From assembly GCA_035634255.1 (NCBI GenBank), contig DASQDI010000079.1, positions 1 through 64,000 of the forward strand: a stretch of 64,000 nucleotides of DNA, read 5' to 3'. Below, piece by piece: positions 50,215-59,352 of the stretch. Numbering within the stretch: position 1 is the stretch's first letter; every line of letters begins with the position of its first letter. The notes below the pieces were generated by a model that was not told the DNA's origin, ran no database searches, and worked only from the letters and a program-made list of their open reading frames with translations. Source of the stretch: DATLMR01 sp035634255. GTDB taxonomy: Bacteria; Acidobacteriota; Blastocatellia; UBA7656. The position numbers and the translations under genes are program-made.

Positions 50215-50850
50215 ATGGATGAAACGAACGGTGATCGGGTGGCAATCGTCTTCGACCTCGGAGGGGTTCTGGTCGACTGGAACCCTCGCCACCTCTATAA
50301 GAAACTCTTCGCCGATGACCCGGATTTAATGGAGTGGTTTCTCTCGGACGTCTGCACCCCGGAATGGAATGCCATGCAGGACGCGGGACGCCCTTTCGCC
50401 GAGGCCGTCGCGGAACTGGCTTCCCGGCACCCGGAGTATGAGAGCCTGATCTCGGCCTACCACACCCGGTGGGAAGAGATGGTCGCCGGGGCAATCGAGC
50501 CGACCGTCGAGATACTGAAGGATTTGAGAAAGGCTGGGTACCCCCTGCATGCCCTGAGCAACTGGTCGGCTGAGACGTTCGCGTTGATGCGCGACAAATT
50601 CGACTTTCTCGGCTGGTTCGAAACGGTAATCATCTCGGGAGAGATAAAGCTGATAAAGCCCGACGCCCGAATCTACCGACTGCTGCTCTCCCGAATCAAT
50701 CGACGGGCCGAAGACTGCGTCTTCATCGATGATTCTCTGCCGAACGTGCTCGCCGCCCGAGACCTGGGGTTCAGGACGATTCACTTCCGGTCGCCGGAAA
50801 GCCTGCGCGAGGAACTGGAACGAATGGGAATCCTCATTAACGCCCGCTGA
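50215..50850 (+). CDS. HAD-superfamily subfamily IA hydrolase
   Basis: The 211-residue enzyme has motif I IVFDLGGVLVDWNP (nucleophile Asp, where the usual second Asp is replaced by Gly), motif II with LHALSNWSAE, motif III Lys in GEIKLIKPDARIY, and motif IV CVFIDDSLPNV. FDLGGVLVDWNP and the SNW triplet are typical of the YihX/HAD-IA phosphatase or dehalogenase branch. It follows the DinB gene by 22 bases, so it probably belongs to that transcript. The substrate is a small phosphomonoester or haloacid and is not predictable further. Confidence 0.9.
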   Translation: MDETNGDRVAIVFDLGGVLVDWNPRHLYKKLFADDPDLMEWFLSDVCTPEWNAMQDAGRPFAEAVAELASRHPEYESLISAYHTRWEEMVAGAIEPTVEILKDLRKAGYPLHALSNWSAETFALMRDKFDFLGWFETVIISGEIKLIKPDARIYRLLLSRINRRAEDCVFIDDSLPNVLAARDLGFRTIHFRSPESLREELERMGILINAR

Positions 50851-50851
50851 C

Positions 50852-51274
50852 CTACTGGCCCGGAGGCGTCAGTAAGTTGATGCGCCTGCCCTCTCCCTCA
50901 ATCTCCATTTCAAGGGTGGCAAACTCCCACCTGCCCTGCCTCTTCGTCGCGAGGGTGTGTATCGTCCCCGACTTTCTCGGGCCGGAAACCGGGATGCTCA
51001 GGTTGGCGCTCCCGGAGTCGTCGCTGACTTTTATCGAGCCGCTGACGAACCATCCGGGCTCGATGGGCTCGCCCAGCTCTCTCGCTATGGCCGCATTCGA
51101 TTTCGCCTTGGCCAGCGCCTGCTGATAAACGTCCGAGGATTTTATCGCGCCGAAGACGAAGAAGATGATCGCCGCGACGAAAGCGACGAAAATAAGAACG
51201 ACGCCAAAGCAGCCCACCGGGACGAACCATTTCCAGTTTCTTTTGAACCAGCCTCTATTCTCCTGAGAACTCAT
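50852..51274 (-). CDS. Coa1-like (cytochrome-oxidase-assembly-type) membrane protein
   Basis: The 140-residue protein has one N-terminal transmembrane helix (VPVGCFGVVLIFVAFVAA) after a basic segment, then a Coa1-type domain: SDVYQQALAKAKSNAAIARE, LGEPIEPGWFVSGSIKV and a short beta-rich end. Coa1/TIM21-like domains in bacteria face the periplasm and have unknown partners. GAAGAGG lies eight bases before the ATG at 51274. It is convergent with the HAD gene, with a single base between the stops. Confidence 0.78.
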   Translation of the reverse strand: MSSQENRGWFKRNWKWFVPVGCFGVVLIFVAFVAAIIFFVFGAIKSSDVYQQALAKAKSNAAIARELGEPIEPGWFVSGSIKVSDDSGSANLSIPVSGPRKSGTIHTLATKRQGRWEFATLEMEIEGEGRRINLLTPPGQ

Positions 51275-51475
51275 CGCAGTAGCCTCTTCGATTTTATGAA
51301 TTACAGCCTGAGTAGCAGCCATAGTAAACCAGTTCCCGATAATCATGAAGCACCCGACGGCCTGCCGGCCCACTCGCCCGGCTTCGGGGTTAGACGTTGC
51401 CGCGCGCCTTGTGGTACAAAGAGTAGCCCGCTCATCGAAGGATTTCGCCGAAGAATTCAGGAGGTACTCGAACCC

Positions 51476-52090
51476 ATGAACTTTTATCCCGCAGGCTCGC
51501 AACGGCCCCGCGTCTCCGTTGTGAGAGTGATGCTGCTCCGCTCTCTCCTTCTTCTATCGATCCCCGCGCTCGGGGTCATTCAGGCGGGCGGAGCTTCCGC
51601 CGGGGAAGACTTCAAAGTGACCACGGTCTTCCTCGTCCGGCATGCGGAGAAGGATACCGTGCCGCCGGGCAACCCGCCCCTGAGCGAGGCCGGAAGGAGG
51701 CGGGCCGAGGCGCTCGCCCGCACGCTGAAGGACTCGGGCGTAAAGGCGATCTTCACGTCGCACCTCCTTCGCACGCAGCAGACCGCCGAGCCCATAGGCA
51801 AGCTCCTGAAACTGACGCCCGCTCCGATACAACTCAGGGTGGACCCGCAGGAACCGAAGCGCGTGTCGAACGACTCCATCCGCGAGATCGTCGATAAAGT
51901 TCACGCGCACGCGGGCGGGGCGGTGCTGGTAGTCGGCCACAGCGACACGGTCCCGGAAGTGATCAGGATGCTGGGCGGGGATGAAGTGCCGTCGATTGAT
52001 GAGAGGCAGTTCGACGACCTCTTCGTCGTTACGGTTTACGAGAAGGGGAAGGCGAGGGTGGCGCGCCTGAAGTACGGCCCCAACGATTGA
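51476..52090 (+). CDS. Secreted histidine phosphatase (SixA/phosphoglycerate-mutase superfamily)
   Basis: The 204-residue protein has a signal-like hydrophobic stretch (LLLLSIPALGVIQAG) and the histidine-phosphatase motifs: FLVRHAEKD (RHG-type, with RHA) near residue 55, the Arg in HLLRTQQTAEPI and the second His in VVGHSDTVPE. AGGAGG precedes the ATG at 51476 with eleven bases between. The frame is open much further upstream but no ribosome site supports a longer form. It would dephosphorylate proteins or sugars outside the cytoplasm. Confidence 0.85.
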   Translation: MNFYPAGSQRPRVSVVRVMLLRSLLLLSIPALGVIQAGGASAGEDFKVTTVFLVRHAEKDTVPPGNPPLSEAGRRRAEALARTLKDSGVKAIFTSHLLRTQQTAEPIGKLLKLTPAPIQLRVDPQEPKRVSNDSIREIVDKVHAHAGGAVLVVGHSDTVPEVIRMLGGDEVPSIDERQFDDLFVVTVYEKGKARVARLKYGPND

Positions 52091-52145
52091 GCGGCGCTTT
52101 ATCCCGTGGCCGAGCGCGTCGCTCCCTGCTCGGGACTCGCGGCGA

Positions 52146-52358
52146 TCAGCGGCCCGAGCCGCGCCGCGTCTTCGCGGGCTGGTCGTCGCCCTGCCCGAAG
52201 GGGTTATCGACTCCGTACCCCCACGCGAATAATCCGAGGGCCAGCAATACGATGAGGCCGAAGATGAGCAGGCGGATGAAGAAGCGAACCGTGCGCCACA
52301 GGAGCAGTAGCCCGAGCCCGGCTGCGATAGCGATGGCGGCGATTATCTCAACACTCAT
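52146..52358 (-). CDS. Small two-helix membrane protein
   Basis: The 70-residue protein has two hydrophobic helices (EIIAAIAIAAGLGLLLLW and LLIFGLIVLLALGLFAWGYG) and a polar tail rich in Asp, Gln and Arg. It lies between two plus-strand genes and ends 55 bases beyond the histidine phosphatase stop. No family is recognised. The clear hydrophobic pattern makes it likely real. Confidence 0.6.
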   Translation of the reverse strand: MSVEIIAAIAIAAGLGLLLLWRTVRFFIRLLIFGLIVLLALGLFAWGYGVDNPFGQGDDQPAKTRRGSGR

Positions 52359-52492
52359 AAAGAACGGCCTTTAATAATCTCTTGCCTGATTCGGATCATA
52401 GCCAAAGCCGCCTCTTTTCTCCAGGCGTCCGCGCCGTCAGGAATTCAGACCGGACGGGCAACCCGCGCGGGCGGTCCCGCAACAAAGCGGCC

Positions 52493-53209
52493 ATGCGAAA
52501 AAAACAAATAATAGTAACCCTGCTGCTCATTCTGCTCGCCCCGGCTCTCGTGATGGCCGCGTGGAGGCTCGCGGACTCCCGCACCTTTCAGGCCTTCGGA
52601 GATGTCGTGCCGAGGGTGGATACTCCCAAAAAATTTGTGGCGCTGACCTTCGACGACGGCCCCACTCCCGAAGCCACGGAGCAGGTCCTGTCCGTACTGC
52701 GAGAGCGCGGCGTTAAAGCGACCTTCTTTCTGATCGGGGCGGAACTCGAACAGCACCCTGAGGCGGGCCGAAGGATCGCGCAGGAAGGGCACGAGATCGG
52801 CAACCACTCCTACTCTCATAAGAGAATGGTGCTGAAGTCGCCTTCGTTCATCAGGGACGAGATTGAGAGGACCGACCTTTTGATCCGCGGCACGGGCTAT
52901 CAGGGGCCTATACACTTCCGGCCCCCTTACGGCAAAAAACTGCTGCTGCTGCCCTATTATTTGAGCGATACGAACCGCAAGACCATCATGTGGGACATCG
53001 AGCCCGACTCTGACCGGGAGGTCGCGCGGGAGGCGGGCCGGATCGAGGATCACGTGGTCGAGCGCGCTCAGCCGGGGTCAATAATCATCCTGCACGTCAT
53101 GTATAAAAGCCGCGCCGAATCGCTGCGCGCCGTGGCCGGAATAATAGACAAGCTCAGGGAGAGGGGCTTCGAGTTCAGGACCGTCTCCGAGCTTATGTCG
53201 GAGGGGTAG
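52493..53209 (+). CDS. Polysaccharide deacetylase (NodB domain)
   Basis: The 238-residue enzyme has a signal anchor (QIIVTLLLILLAPALVMAA) and the CE4 motifs: FVALTFDDGPTPEAT with the catalytic and metal Asp pair, HEIGNHSYSHKRM with the two metal His, IHFRPPYGK with the catalytic Arg and IILHVMYK at the end with the last His. It removes N-acetyl groups from peptidoglycan or other glycans outside the cytoplasm. The ATG at 52493 directly precedes the signal. It has no linked pathway genes. Confidence 0.9.
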   Translation: MRKKQIIVTLLLILLAPALVMAAWRLADSRTFQAFGDVVPRVDTPKKFVALTFDDGPTPEATEQVLSVLRERGVKATFFLIGAELEQHPEAGRRIAQEGHEIGNHSYSHKRMVLKSPSFIRDEIERTDLLIRGTGYQGPIHFRPPYGKKLLLLPYYLSDTNRKTIMWDIEPDSDREVAREAGRIEDHVVERAQPGSIIILHVMYKSRAESLRAVAGIIDKLRERGFEFRTVSELMSEG

Positions 53210-53387
53210 TCGCAAGCTTCCGCCGCCCGACCGATCCGTCGCCTCTGCATAAACCCGAGCCTAACATATAGGTGTACCGAGACGCTTCAGGCGGGTGGAT
53301 TTCCCGCCCGGCCGCTGGTAACCGTCGGAGGTTGTCCGCTATCATAGAGCCGCTCTGAAAAGAGTTGTTTCTGTTCGGGAGGCGTCT

Positions 53388-53690
53388 ATGGCAACACTCA
53401 ACGCAAGGCAGAGGGCACACCTCAGGGCTCTGGCCCACCCCCTGAAGCCGATCCTGCACATCGGCAAGGAAGGCGTGACCGAAGCCGCCGTGAAGACCAT
53501 CGAAGGGGCCTTCAACACTCGAGAACTCCTTAAGCTGAAAGTGCTCGAAGCGGCCCCGGAAGAGGCGCGCGAGACCGGGGACATTCTGGCCGGGCGAATC
53601 GAGGGCGCGCACGCGGTCCAGGTGATCGGCCGAACCGTCGTGCTCTACCGCCGCCACCCGGAAAAGCCTGTGATCGAGCTGCCCCGCTGA
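53388..53690 (+). CDS. yhbY: YhbY-type CRM-domain RNA-binding protein
   Basis: The 100-residue protein is one CRM domain: LNARQRAHLRALAHPLKPIL, HIGKEGVTEAAVKTIEGAF, with the GxxG-like loop near GKEG, and ending VVLYRRHPEKPVIELPR. The family binds pre-50S ribosomal particles and takes part in 23S rRNA assembly. Length is the usual 95-105. It stands alone, with PhyH 24 bases downstream in the same direction, so they may be co-transcribed by chance. Confidence 0.93.
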   Translation: MATLNARQRAHLRALAHPLKPILHIGKEGVTEAAVKTIEGAFNTRELLKLKVLEAAPEEARETGDILAGRIEGAHAVQVIGRTVVLYRRHPEKPVIELPR

Positions 53691-53714
53691 CCCCGCCCGC
53701 GCGAGTAATCTTCT

Positions 53715-54560
53715 ATGTACAGAGTTGACCCCGAGCAGATCGAGCGGTATCGGCAGGACGGCTTCCTCGTCCTGGAAGGGTTCGTGAGCCCGAAAGCATG
53801 TGAGGCCCTGAGAAGGCGGGCAGAGTCGCTCGTCGGGCGGTTCGACCCCGCGGGCGTAGTATCCATATTCTCCACCCGCGAGCAGACACGCACCTCGGAC
53901 GATTACTTCATGGGCTCGGGCGACAGGGTACGCTTCTTCTTCGAGGAGGCGGCCTTCGGCCCGGACGGAGAGCTGTTGCGGCCGAAGGAGCTGTCGATCA
54001 ACAAGATCGGACATGCCCTGCACGACCTCGACCCCGAGTTCGAGCGATTCTCCCGGACTCCCGACCTGTCCTCTCTCGCCGCAAGCCTCGGGTTCATTCG
54101 GCCCCTGCTCGTACAGTCCATGTACATCTTCAAACAGCCCGGCATCGGCGGGGAGGTCAGCTGCCATCAGGACAGCACCTTCCTCTACACGGAGCCGCCG
54201 AGCGCGGCCGGCTTCTGGTTCGCCCTCGAAGACGCCACCGTGGAGAACGGCTGCCTGCACGCGATTCGGGGCGGGCATAAGGCCGGCCTTAAATCCCGAT
54301 TCGTGAGAGCGCCGGGAGGCGGCGCCCGCTTCGACGTGTTCGATGACAGCCCGTGGCCTATGGAGTCTCTGGTCCCTCTTGAAGTGCCCGAAGGGACGTT
54401 GATTCTGCTCGACGGCCTGCTGCCGCATTTGAGCTACGCGAACAATTCCGCGAAATCGCGGCACGCCTACACGCTTCACGTCATCGAAGGCAAGAGCAGA
54501 TACATGGCCGACAACTGGCTACAGCGCGGCCCGGAAATGCCATTGCGCGGCTTCGAGTGA
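53715..54560 (+). CDS. Phytanoyl-CoA dioxygenase (PhyH) family protein
   Basis: The 281-residue enzyme is an Fe(II)/2-oxoglutarate-dependent oxygenase. It starts YRQDGFLVLEGFVSPKACEA, has the HxD iron motif in SCHQDSTFLYTE near residue 153 and the third His in LLPHLSYANNS near 237, followed by an Arg that would bind 2-oxoglutarate. WFALEDATVENGCLHAIRG is a conserved PhyH core strand. It hydroxylates an alkyl or peptide substrate. No carrier protein or biosynthetic cluster lies nearby. Confidence 0.88.
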   Translation: MYRVDPEQIERYRQDGFLVLEGFVSPKACEALRRRAESLVGRFDPAGVVSIFSTREQTRTSDDYFMGSGDRVRFFFEEAAFGPDGELLRPKELSINKIGHALHDLDPEFERFSRTPDLSSLAASLGFIRPLLVQSMYIFKQPGIGGEVSCHQDSTFLYTEPPSAAGFWFALEDATVENGCLHAIRGGHKAGLKSRFVRAPGGGARFDVFDDSPWPMESLVPLEVPEGTLILLDGLLPHLSYANNSAKSRHAYTLHVIEGKSRYMADNWLQRGPEMPLRGFE

Positions 54561-54600
54561 ATACATCCGCGCGTGAAGAGAACCCGGATCGAAGAGGGTT

Positions 54601-55473
54601 ATGCATAAATATCAATACGTACTCGTTGCAATCATCCTGTCCGCATACCTGGCGGCTTCCTGTCCCGGCATAGCCGCGGCAGGTTATCAGCAGAGCAAGG
54701 TCATTATATCGACTCAGGAAGACCTGGCGCAGGACGTCGCTTCGGCCCCCTGCAAAGAGAAAGAGCGGCTGGAAGCTGTACGCGCGCTCTTCCTGAAGAT
54801 GGGAGCCCAACCCGGCCAGATCGTGATCGAGAAAACCGGAGGGGTTGAAAATCTCGTCGTGACCAGGCCGGGGCAGTCCGAAGATACCCTCGTTATAGGG
54901 GCTCATTATGACAAGACCGATGCCGGGTGCGGCGTTGTAGACAATTGGAGCGGGGTCATCGCGATAGCGCATATATTCAGGAGCCTCAAGGACATCTCCC
55001 TGTCTAAGACTCTCGTCTTCGTCGCCTTCGATAAGGAAGAAGACGGGCTGCTCGGGTCGAAAGCGATGGTCAGGGGGATAGAAAAGGAGAAGTTGAACAG
55101 GCATTGCGCTATGGTAAACATCGACAGCCTGGGCCTGGCCGCCCCCCAGACTCTGGAGAACCTGTCGAGCAAGCCGCTCATCAATCGCGCCGAGGAAATA
55201 GCAAAACGTATGAATATCCCTTTCACGCGGGCCACTATTCTGAGCGCGGGAGCGGACTCGCAGCCATTCATCGAAAAAAAGATTCCGGCGATAACTATCA
55301 GCGGCCTTTCCAACAAGTGGGTCGAGGTTATCCACACGGGGGAGGATAAAGCCGCCAACCTCAATAACGTCAGCCTCTATCTCGGCTACAGGCTTGCGCT
55401 CGCGCTCGTCGTGGAGCTGCATAATCTTCCGTGTGATGTCGGCAGGGCGAAGGAAGTGACGAGTGATAAATGA
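54601..55473 (+). CDS. Secreted M28-family metallopeptidase
   Basis: The 290-residue protein has a signal sequence (VLVAIILSAYLAASCPG, with a possible lipobox) and M28 zinc motifs: VIGAHYDKTDAGCGVVDN (His and bridging Asp), FVAFDKEEDGLLGSKAMV (Glu pair) and MVNIDSLGLA (Asp). The last His is in VIHTGEDKAANLN. The family consists of aminopeptidases and carboxypeptidases that use two zinc ions. The cysteine-rich leader and length fit a compact, exported aminopeptidase. It is a single-gene unit. Confidence 0.87.
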   Translation: MHKYQYVLVAIILSAYLAASCPGIAAAGYQQSKVIISTQEDLAQDVASAPCKEKERLEAVRALFLKMGAQPGQIVIEKTGGVENLVVTRPGQSEDTLVIGAHYDKTDAGCGVVDNWSGVIAIAHIFRSLKDISLSKTLVFVAFDKEEDGLLGSKAMVRGIEKEKLNRHCAMVNIDSLGLAAPQTLENLSSKPLINRAEEIAKRMNIPFTRATILSAGADSQPFIEKKIPAITISGLSNKWVEVIHTGEDKAANLNNVSLYLGYRLALALVVELHNLPCDVGRAKEVTSDK

Positions 55474-55681
55474 GCGCCGCTCGCCACTTTCCCTTGACTG
55501 AAGGGAAGGGTTGATTACAATCTGTTGCGCCTTATCTGAGTGCAGACTGCCGCGCTGGGATGATTATAACTTTCGATCTTTACTCCGGAGACGATGGGAG
55601 GCAGCCCATACGAGCGGGACAGGTTTGGATTTAATTCAACGTTTCGGAGGGATCGAAAGACGAGCCATCGGAGGCCCCGAC

Positions 55682-56161
55682 ATGTCCAATTCAGCAAACA
55701 CGCCCGGTTCGACCGGTTCGACCGGCGGCAACATCAGCATCGCTCCCGTCACGACCGATTCGTGCAGACCGTTTACTCTCGACGTGATGGTGTTCAGCCC
55801 GGAAGCCGGGTATAAATTCGAGGTCTCTATAGAGCGGGACTGCATAAAAGCCACCGCGACCGACCCGGCCATAGAGCAGTGGAAGCTGGTCTTCGATCTT
55901 TATAAACTGAAGACCGGCGGCACGGACTTCGACCAGATCGTCCACGTCTCTTACACCGCCGCCAATCCGGTGCAGGAGAGAAAGGTGGCGGCGACCGCGG
56001 CCAACGGGCTCAACCCGGCGCAGTCTCAGCAACTCATCACGAAAGTCCACCCGGCGGTCAAAGGGGTCGAAGACCTGGGCTCACTCCCGCCCGACCAGGC
56101 GGACGTGGCGAAGCAAAAGATCAAGGACCAGATGAGCAAGACGGTAGACCTTGCCTTCTAA
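55682..56161 (+). CDS. Hypothetical protein upstream of the outer-membrane barrel gene
   Basis: The 159-residue protein opens with a low-complexity Gly/Ser/Thr stretch (NTPGSTGSTGGNISI) and continues as a mixed alpha/beta domain (FTLDVMVFSPEAGYKFEVSI, WKLVFDLYKLKTGGTDFD). It has no signal peptide. GGAGG eight bases before the ATG at 55682 sets the start. The barrel gene begins 52 bases after the stop, so the two are probably one operon, and this protein may serve the barrel. No family is recognised. Confidence 0.65.
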   Translation: MSNSANTPGSTGSTGGNISIAPVTTDSCRPFTLDVMVFSPEAGYKFEVSIERDCIKATATDPAIEQWKLVFDLYKLKTGGTDFDQIVHVSYTAANPVQERKVAATAANGLNPAQSQQLITKVHPAVKGVEDLGSLPPDQADVAKQKIKDQMSKTVDLAF

Positions 56162-56213
56162 CCGACAGAACGCTCGCCCGGCTCGCGCCCGCGCCGCAAA
56201 GGGACGGAAGGTC

Positions 56214-58292
56214 ATGACCGCTCGCAACCCCCACCAACGTCTGCCTCTGCCGCTCATCCTGTCCCTGCTTCTGTTGCTGTGGGCCTGGGCGAGCCCCGCT
56301 CAGGCCCAGTGCAGCGGAGACAACATTTCCGAGGCGGAAGGCTACCTCGTTCGCGACGTGACCGCGGACACCCTCTTCGGTCGCGCGCCTCGAAAGCTCA
56401 AAGATATTTTGGGCAAGCACCGCGGGGAGAGGTACAGGACCACCACCGACGATTTCGTCGTCGGCAGCGCCTCCGCTTCCGGAACGAGCCGCACCGTTTA
56501 CCGCAGGGAAGTGGAGAACTTCTTCGATCAGGACAGCGCGGTCGCGCTGGACCATCTGTTCGGCCTGTCGGGGCAGGACTCGTTTTACATCAGGGCCGCG
56601 TACCTGACCGATTGCGTGACGATTGTTCCGGAGGCCGAATGCCGAGCGACGTTGAAAGATGGCGCGGGGCAGCCCGTCTCCAAATGCCTCGACGTGTCGG
56701 TCAAAGTCAGGGTGATTCCCATCAACACCGCCAACCTCGGCGCGAACCTGCTGGACCTCGCGCGCTCGAACAAGCTCAGGTTTTACCGGGAACTGCCGCG
56801 CCCGCTCATCGCCTTCAACCCGGCCATTCGGATGGAGCAGGACAGGGAGTACGGCACGGCCGTGGGCGGCGGCATCTCGACGAACCTGCTCGCCCTTCCG
56901 TCCACGTTGAGCGGCGAGCCTGAGCCCGAGCAGAACACTCAGCTTCGCCTGTCGGCGGCCGGACGCAAATCTCTGGACGAGCCTTTCTACAACATGTCCG
57001 CGAGCCTCGGGCTGTCGCAGACGAGGGCGGTCGAGCTGTTTCAGAAGGTCAGCCTCGAATCCAGCTTTGCCTCGGACCGCCAGCCTCTCGGGGCGGGCAC
57101 GGTCTTCAGGAACTCGGTGCGCCTCGGCGTGGCGACGTTCATAAAACCGAAAGCAGGGATGGTCAGCCAGATAAGCCTCGGGGCGGCCTACCGATTCGCG
57201 GGCAACCGGTTCTTCACGGGCACGGGGCAGCCTGACGAGCTTACTTCGGAGCAGGCGTTCGAGTCGCGCGCCATCGTGGACGGGAGCCTGGGCAGGGGCT
57301 TCCTGCGCGGAGCGGCCTGGTTCGACGTCGCGTCCCCGGACGAGGAGTCGGACTATCACCGGGTGGCGGCGACGGTAGGCTACGCCCGGAACTTTATTCT
57401 GCCTCACTGGAAGTGCAGAGTCGTAACGGACGGGGGCCGGGAGACGTGCGTCTTTCCCGATAAGAATGCCCCGGCAATCGGGGTCGAAGTGCTGTTCGGG
57501 GCCGGCCGCGCCTGGGGCGACGTTCCGGAATACGCGCGCTTCTACGGCGGCAACTCTACCGCGAGTTTCTTTTACGACGCGGTCGAGTCCCCGTCGATGA
57601 CCAATATTCCGGGCGGCCCCCTCATTCGCAGCTTCGGGAGGAATCAGGCGGGCGTCGGGGCCGGGGTGAACTCGGGTCGCGGGGGGACATCCTACTGGCA
57701 TTTCAATCTCACGGCCAGCCTGCCGGTGCCCAAGCTTTCGCGCCCCCTGATACCGGCAGAGCTTGTGATCTCGCAGCCGGATGATTCGGGGCGGCTCTCG
57801 TGCGCGGGCTGTACTTCTCTGAAAGACCTGCTCAAAAGGCAGGTCAGCAGCGGCAGGAACATATTCATCGACGCCCTCGCCATACAGGACCTCTCGTCCG
57901 AGCAACGCGACGACCTTGCTCTGGACCCCGACGACGGACTGACCCCCGAGCAGTCGGCGCGGCTGGCGAGCGCCGAACAGGCGTTCGCCAGCGCGCGGGA
58001 GGCCGTCAAGCCACAGGCCGATAAGCTATGGAGCCAGCTGGACCCGGCCATCGGTTATATCTCGGATCAGGCGAACCTTTACGCCGTAAAACCCATCGTG
58101 ATGTTTGACGCGATGCGCCTCTCGGCGCGGGGCGGGCCCGACAATCGCACGCGGCTCGGGCTCGGGGCCGGGCTGCAATTCAACATCGTAGTCGCCAAAG
58201 TAGAGCTGGGATACATGCGCACGATCCGCCGCCTGCCCGGCGACCAGCGCGGCAACTTCGTCGCGCGCATGGTATTTGAAAAGTTCTTCTAG
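56214..58292 (+). CDS. Outer-membrane beta-barrel protein
   Basis: The 692-residue protein has a signal peptide (LPLILSLLLLLWAWASPAQA). An N-terminal region (SEAEGYLVRDVTADTLFG, YRREVENFFDQDSA, with paired cysteines) leads into a long series of alternating strands typical of a barrel, such as NMSASLGLSQTRAVELF, SVRLGVATFIKP and SQISLGAAYRF, ending LGAGLQFNIVVAKVELGYMR and a terminal Phe-Phe, as expected for BAM recognition. The POTRA repeats of Omp85 proteins are not evident. Surface transport or adhesion is inferred. It follows the 55682 gene. Confidence 0.75.
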   Translation: MTARNPHQRLPLPLILSLLLLLWAWASPAQAQCSGDNISEAEGYLVRDVTADTLFGRAPRKLKDILGKHRGERYRTTTDDFVVGSASASGTSRTVYRREVENFFDQDSAVALDHLFGLSGQDSFYIRAAYLTDCVTIVPEAECRATLKDGAGQPVSKCLDVSVKVRVIPINTANLGANLLDLARSNKLRFYRELPRPLIAFNPAIRMEQDREYGTAVGGGISTNLLALPSTLSGEPEPEQNTQLRLSAAGRKSLDEPFYNMSASLGLSQTRAVELFQKVSLESSFASDRQPLGAGTVFRNSVRLGVATFIKPKAGMVSQISLGAAYRFAGNRFFTGTGQPDELTSEQAFESRAIVDGSLGRGFLRGAAWFDVASPDEESDYHRVAATVGYARNFILPHWKCRVVTDGGRETCVFPDKNAPAIGVEVLFGAGRAWGDVPEYARFYGGNSTASFFYDAVESPSMTNIPGGPLIRSFGRNQAGVGAGVNSGRGGTSYWHFNLTASLPVPKLSRPLIPAELVISQPDDSGRLSCAGCTSLKDLLKRQVSSGRNIFIDALAIQDLSSEQRDDLALDPDDGLTPEQSARLASAEQAFASAREAVKPQADKLWSQLDPAIGYISDQANLYAVKPIVMFDAMRLSARGGPDNRTRLGLGAGLQFNIVVAKVELGYMRTIRRLPGDQRGNFVARMVFEKFF

Positions 58293-58306
58293 CCCGCTGC
58301 GAAGCG

Positions 58307-58643
58307 TTAGACCGCGTTGATTTCGACTAGCTGCTCGCCAGCTTGTAAGAGTTCGAGCGCCTTTTCTAACGTGCCGGTGAGTATCTCTTTCAAACGAGCG
58401 TTAGAAGTGTTGCCGCACGTTAGCCATATGACCTTTGGGGGAGGTCCGCTTACCTCAAGTAGCCTTACGAAATCACTATCTTTGGTCATCACGATAGCGT
58501 CCGAAGCTCTTGCCGCAAGGAAAATCTAGATCTGTCGCATCACGCAACCCTAAATCACGCAAAGCAACCGCAGGAATGGAATATTGCATAGTGATCCAGG
58601 CTGCGATTACAGGCGATAGTTGTGCGTCAAGCAAAATCGTCAG
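58307..58643 (-). pseudogene. Frameshifted DUF5615 (PIN-like) toxin gene
   Basis: The first part reads LTILLDAQLSPVIAAW, the hallmark N-terminus of DUF5615 proteins, and continues VALRDLGLRDATDLD. The frame then breaks near 58519-58526 and the remaining C-terminal half, SDAIVMTKDSDFVRLLE, then KVIWLTCGNTSN, follows in another frame to 58307. The first codon is CTG, where intact relatives would have ATG overlapping the antitoxin stop as ATGA (here CTGA). Both lesions suggest an inactivated toxin. The antitoxin gene next to it is still open. Confidence 0.7.
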
Positions 58644-58864
58644 GCTGCCAGTATAGGGTGGTCTAACCGACGAGCGGCATACCGGAGAGCAGCTTTCAGG
58701 TCTTCCATCTCAAGGTCGGGCATCTCTTCCAGGATTTGTTCCGCGCTCAAGCCCGCCGCGAATAAATCCAGCACATCGGCAACCCGTATCCTCATGCCGA
58801 GAATGCAAGGGCGGCCCCCGCATTGTTCAGGGTTGAATGTAATTCTTTCCGTCCCGGTTGACAT
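58640..58864 (-). CDS. DUF433 antitoxin-like protein
   Basis: The 74-residue protein shows the DUF433 pattern: RITFNPEQCGGRPCILGMRI near the start, RVADVLDLFAAGLSAEQILE in the HTH, and LEMEDLKAALRYAARRLDHP. Such proteins pair with DUF5615 PIN-like toxins, as here, and probably repress their own operon. GAGGGGGATGT before the ATG at 58864 supports the start. The partner toxin is frameshifted, so this antitoxin may be a leftover still able to act alone. Confidence 0.85.
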   Translation of the reverse strand: MSTGTERITFNPEQCGGRPCILGMRIRVADVLDLFAAGLSAEQILEEMPDLEMEDLKAALRYAARRLDHPILAA

Positions 58865-58915
58865 ACATCCCCCTCGATGCGCCATTAATAATAACTGCGG
58901 CATAAAGAATATCAT

Positions 58916-59352
58916 TTTTCATCAACCGCGCCTACGATCAGCGGTATAACAACTCACTGTACCAAAGCGAGGGCTTCGGGACGCCGGAGGAATTGCGTTG
59001 ACCGGTTGGGCTTTCTTTGATATGCATGGCCTCGACGTTTCGCAGTCAGAGGTCTTCTTACTATCGCCCCGGATTCCGAAGGAGAAATATGGCCCGACAG
59101 GGAAAGGCCGCGTCCGGCGAAGCCGGCCCCAAAGCTTTTCGACTCCTCCTGCGTGGTCTTCGTCAGCCCGTACTGCATAGGCGATTGGGAGGACATGGAG
59201 ATTAAGTCTGACGAGCGGCCTCGATGGGACCGTGCAGGTTTATGAGTGCAAGGTCTGCACGCCTTTCGACGGCCTGCTCAATCCCGCGGGCGAGCGCGCC
59301 GTGCGAGGTACCCGCAATAGTCGCGGGGTGATTCCAGTAGAGGGGCGATGCT
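58916..59352. other. Gene-free stretch with decayed coding pieces
   Basis: No intact gene is supported. Short frames look protein-like: an ATG at 59089 behind AAGGAG opens a 38-codon frame (MARQGKAASGEAG), and other frames give CVVFVSPYCIGDWEDMEIKS and VQVYECKVCTPFDG with cysteine motifs. These could be parts of one broken gene, with frameshifts around 59120 and 59220. The identity cannot be told. Confidence 0.3.

Noticed and set aside
56121..57905. 594-codon minus-strand frame opposite the outer-membrane barrel gene
   Set aside because: It is a shadow of the barrel gene in GC-rich DNA, with no motif and no ribosome site.
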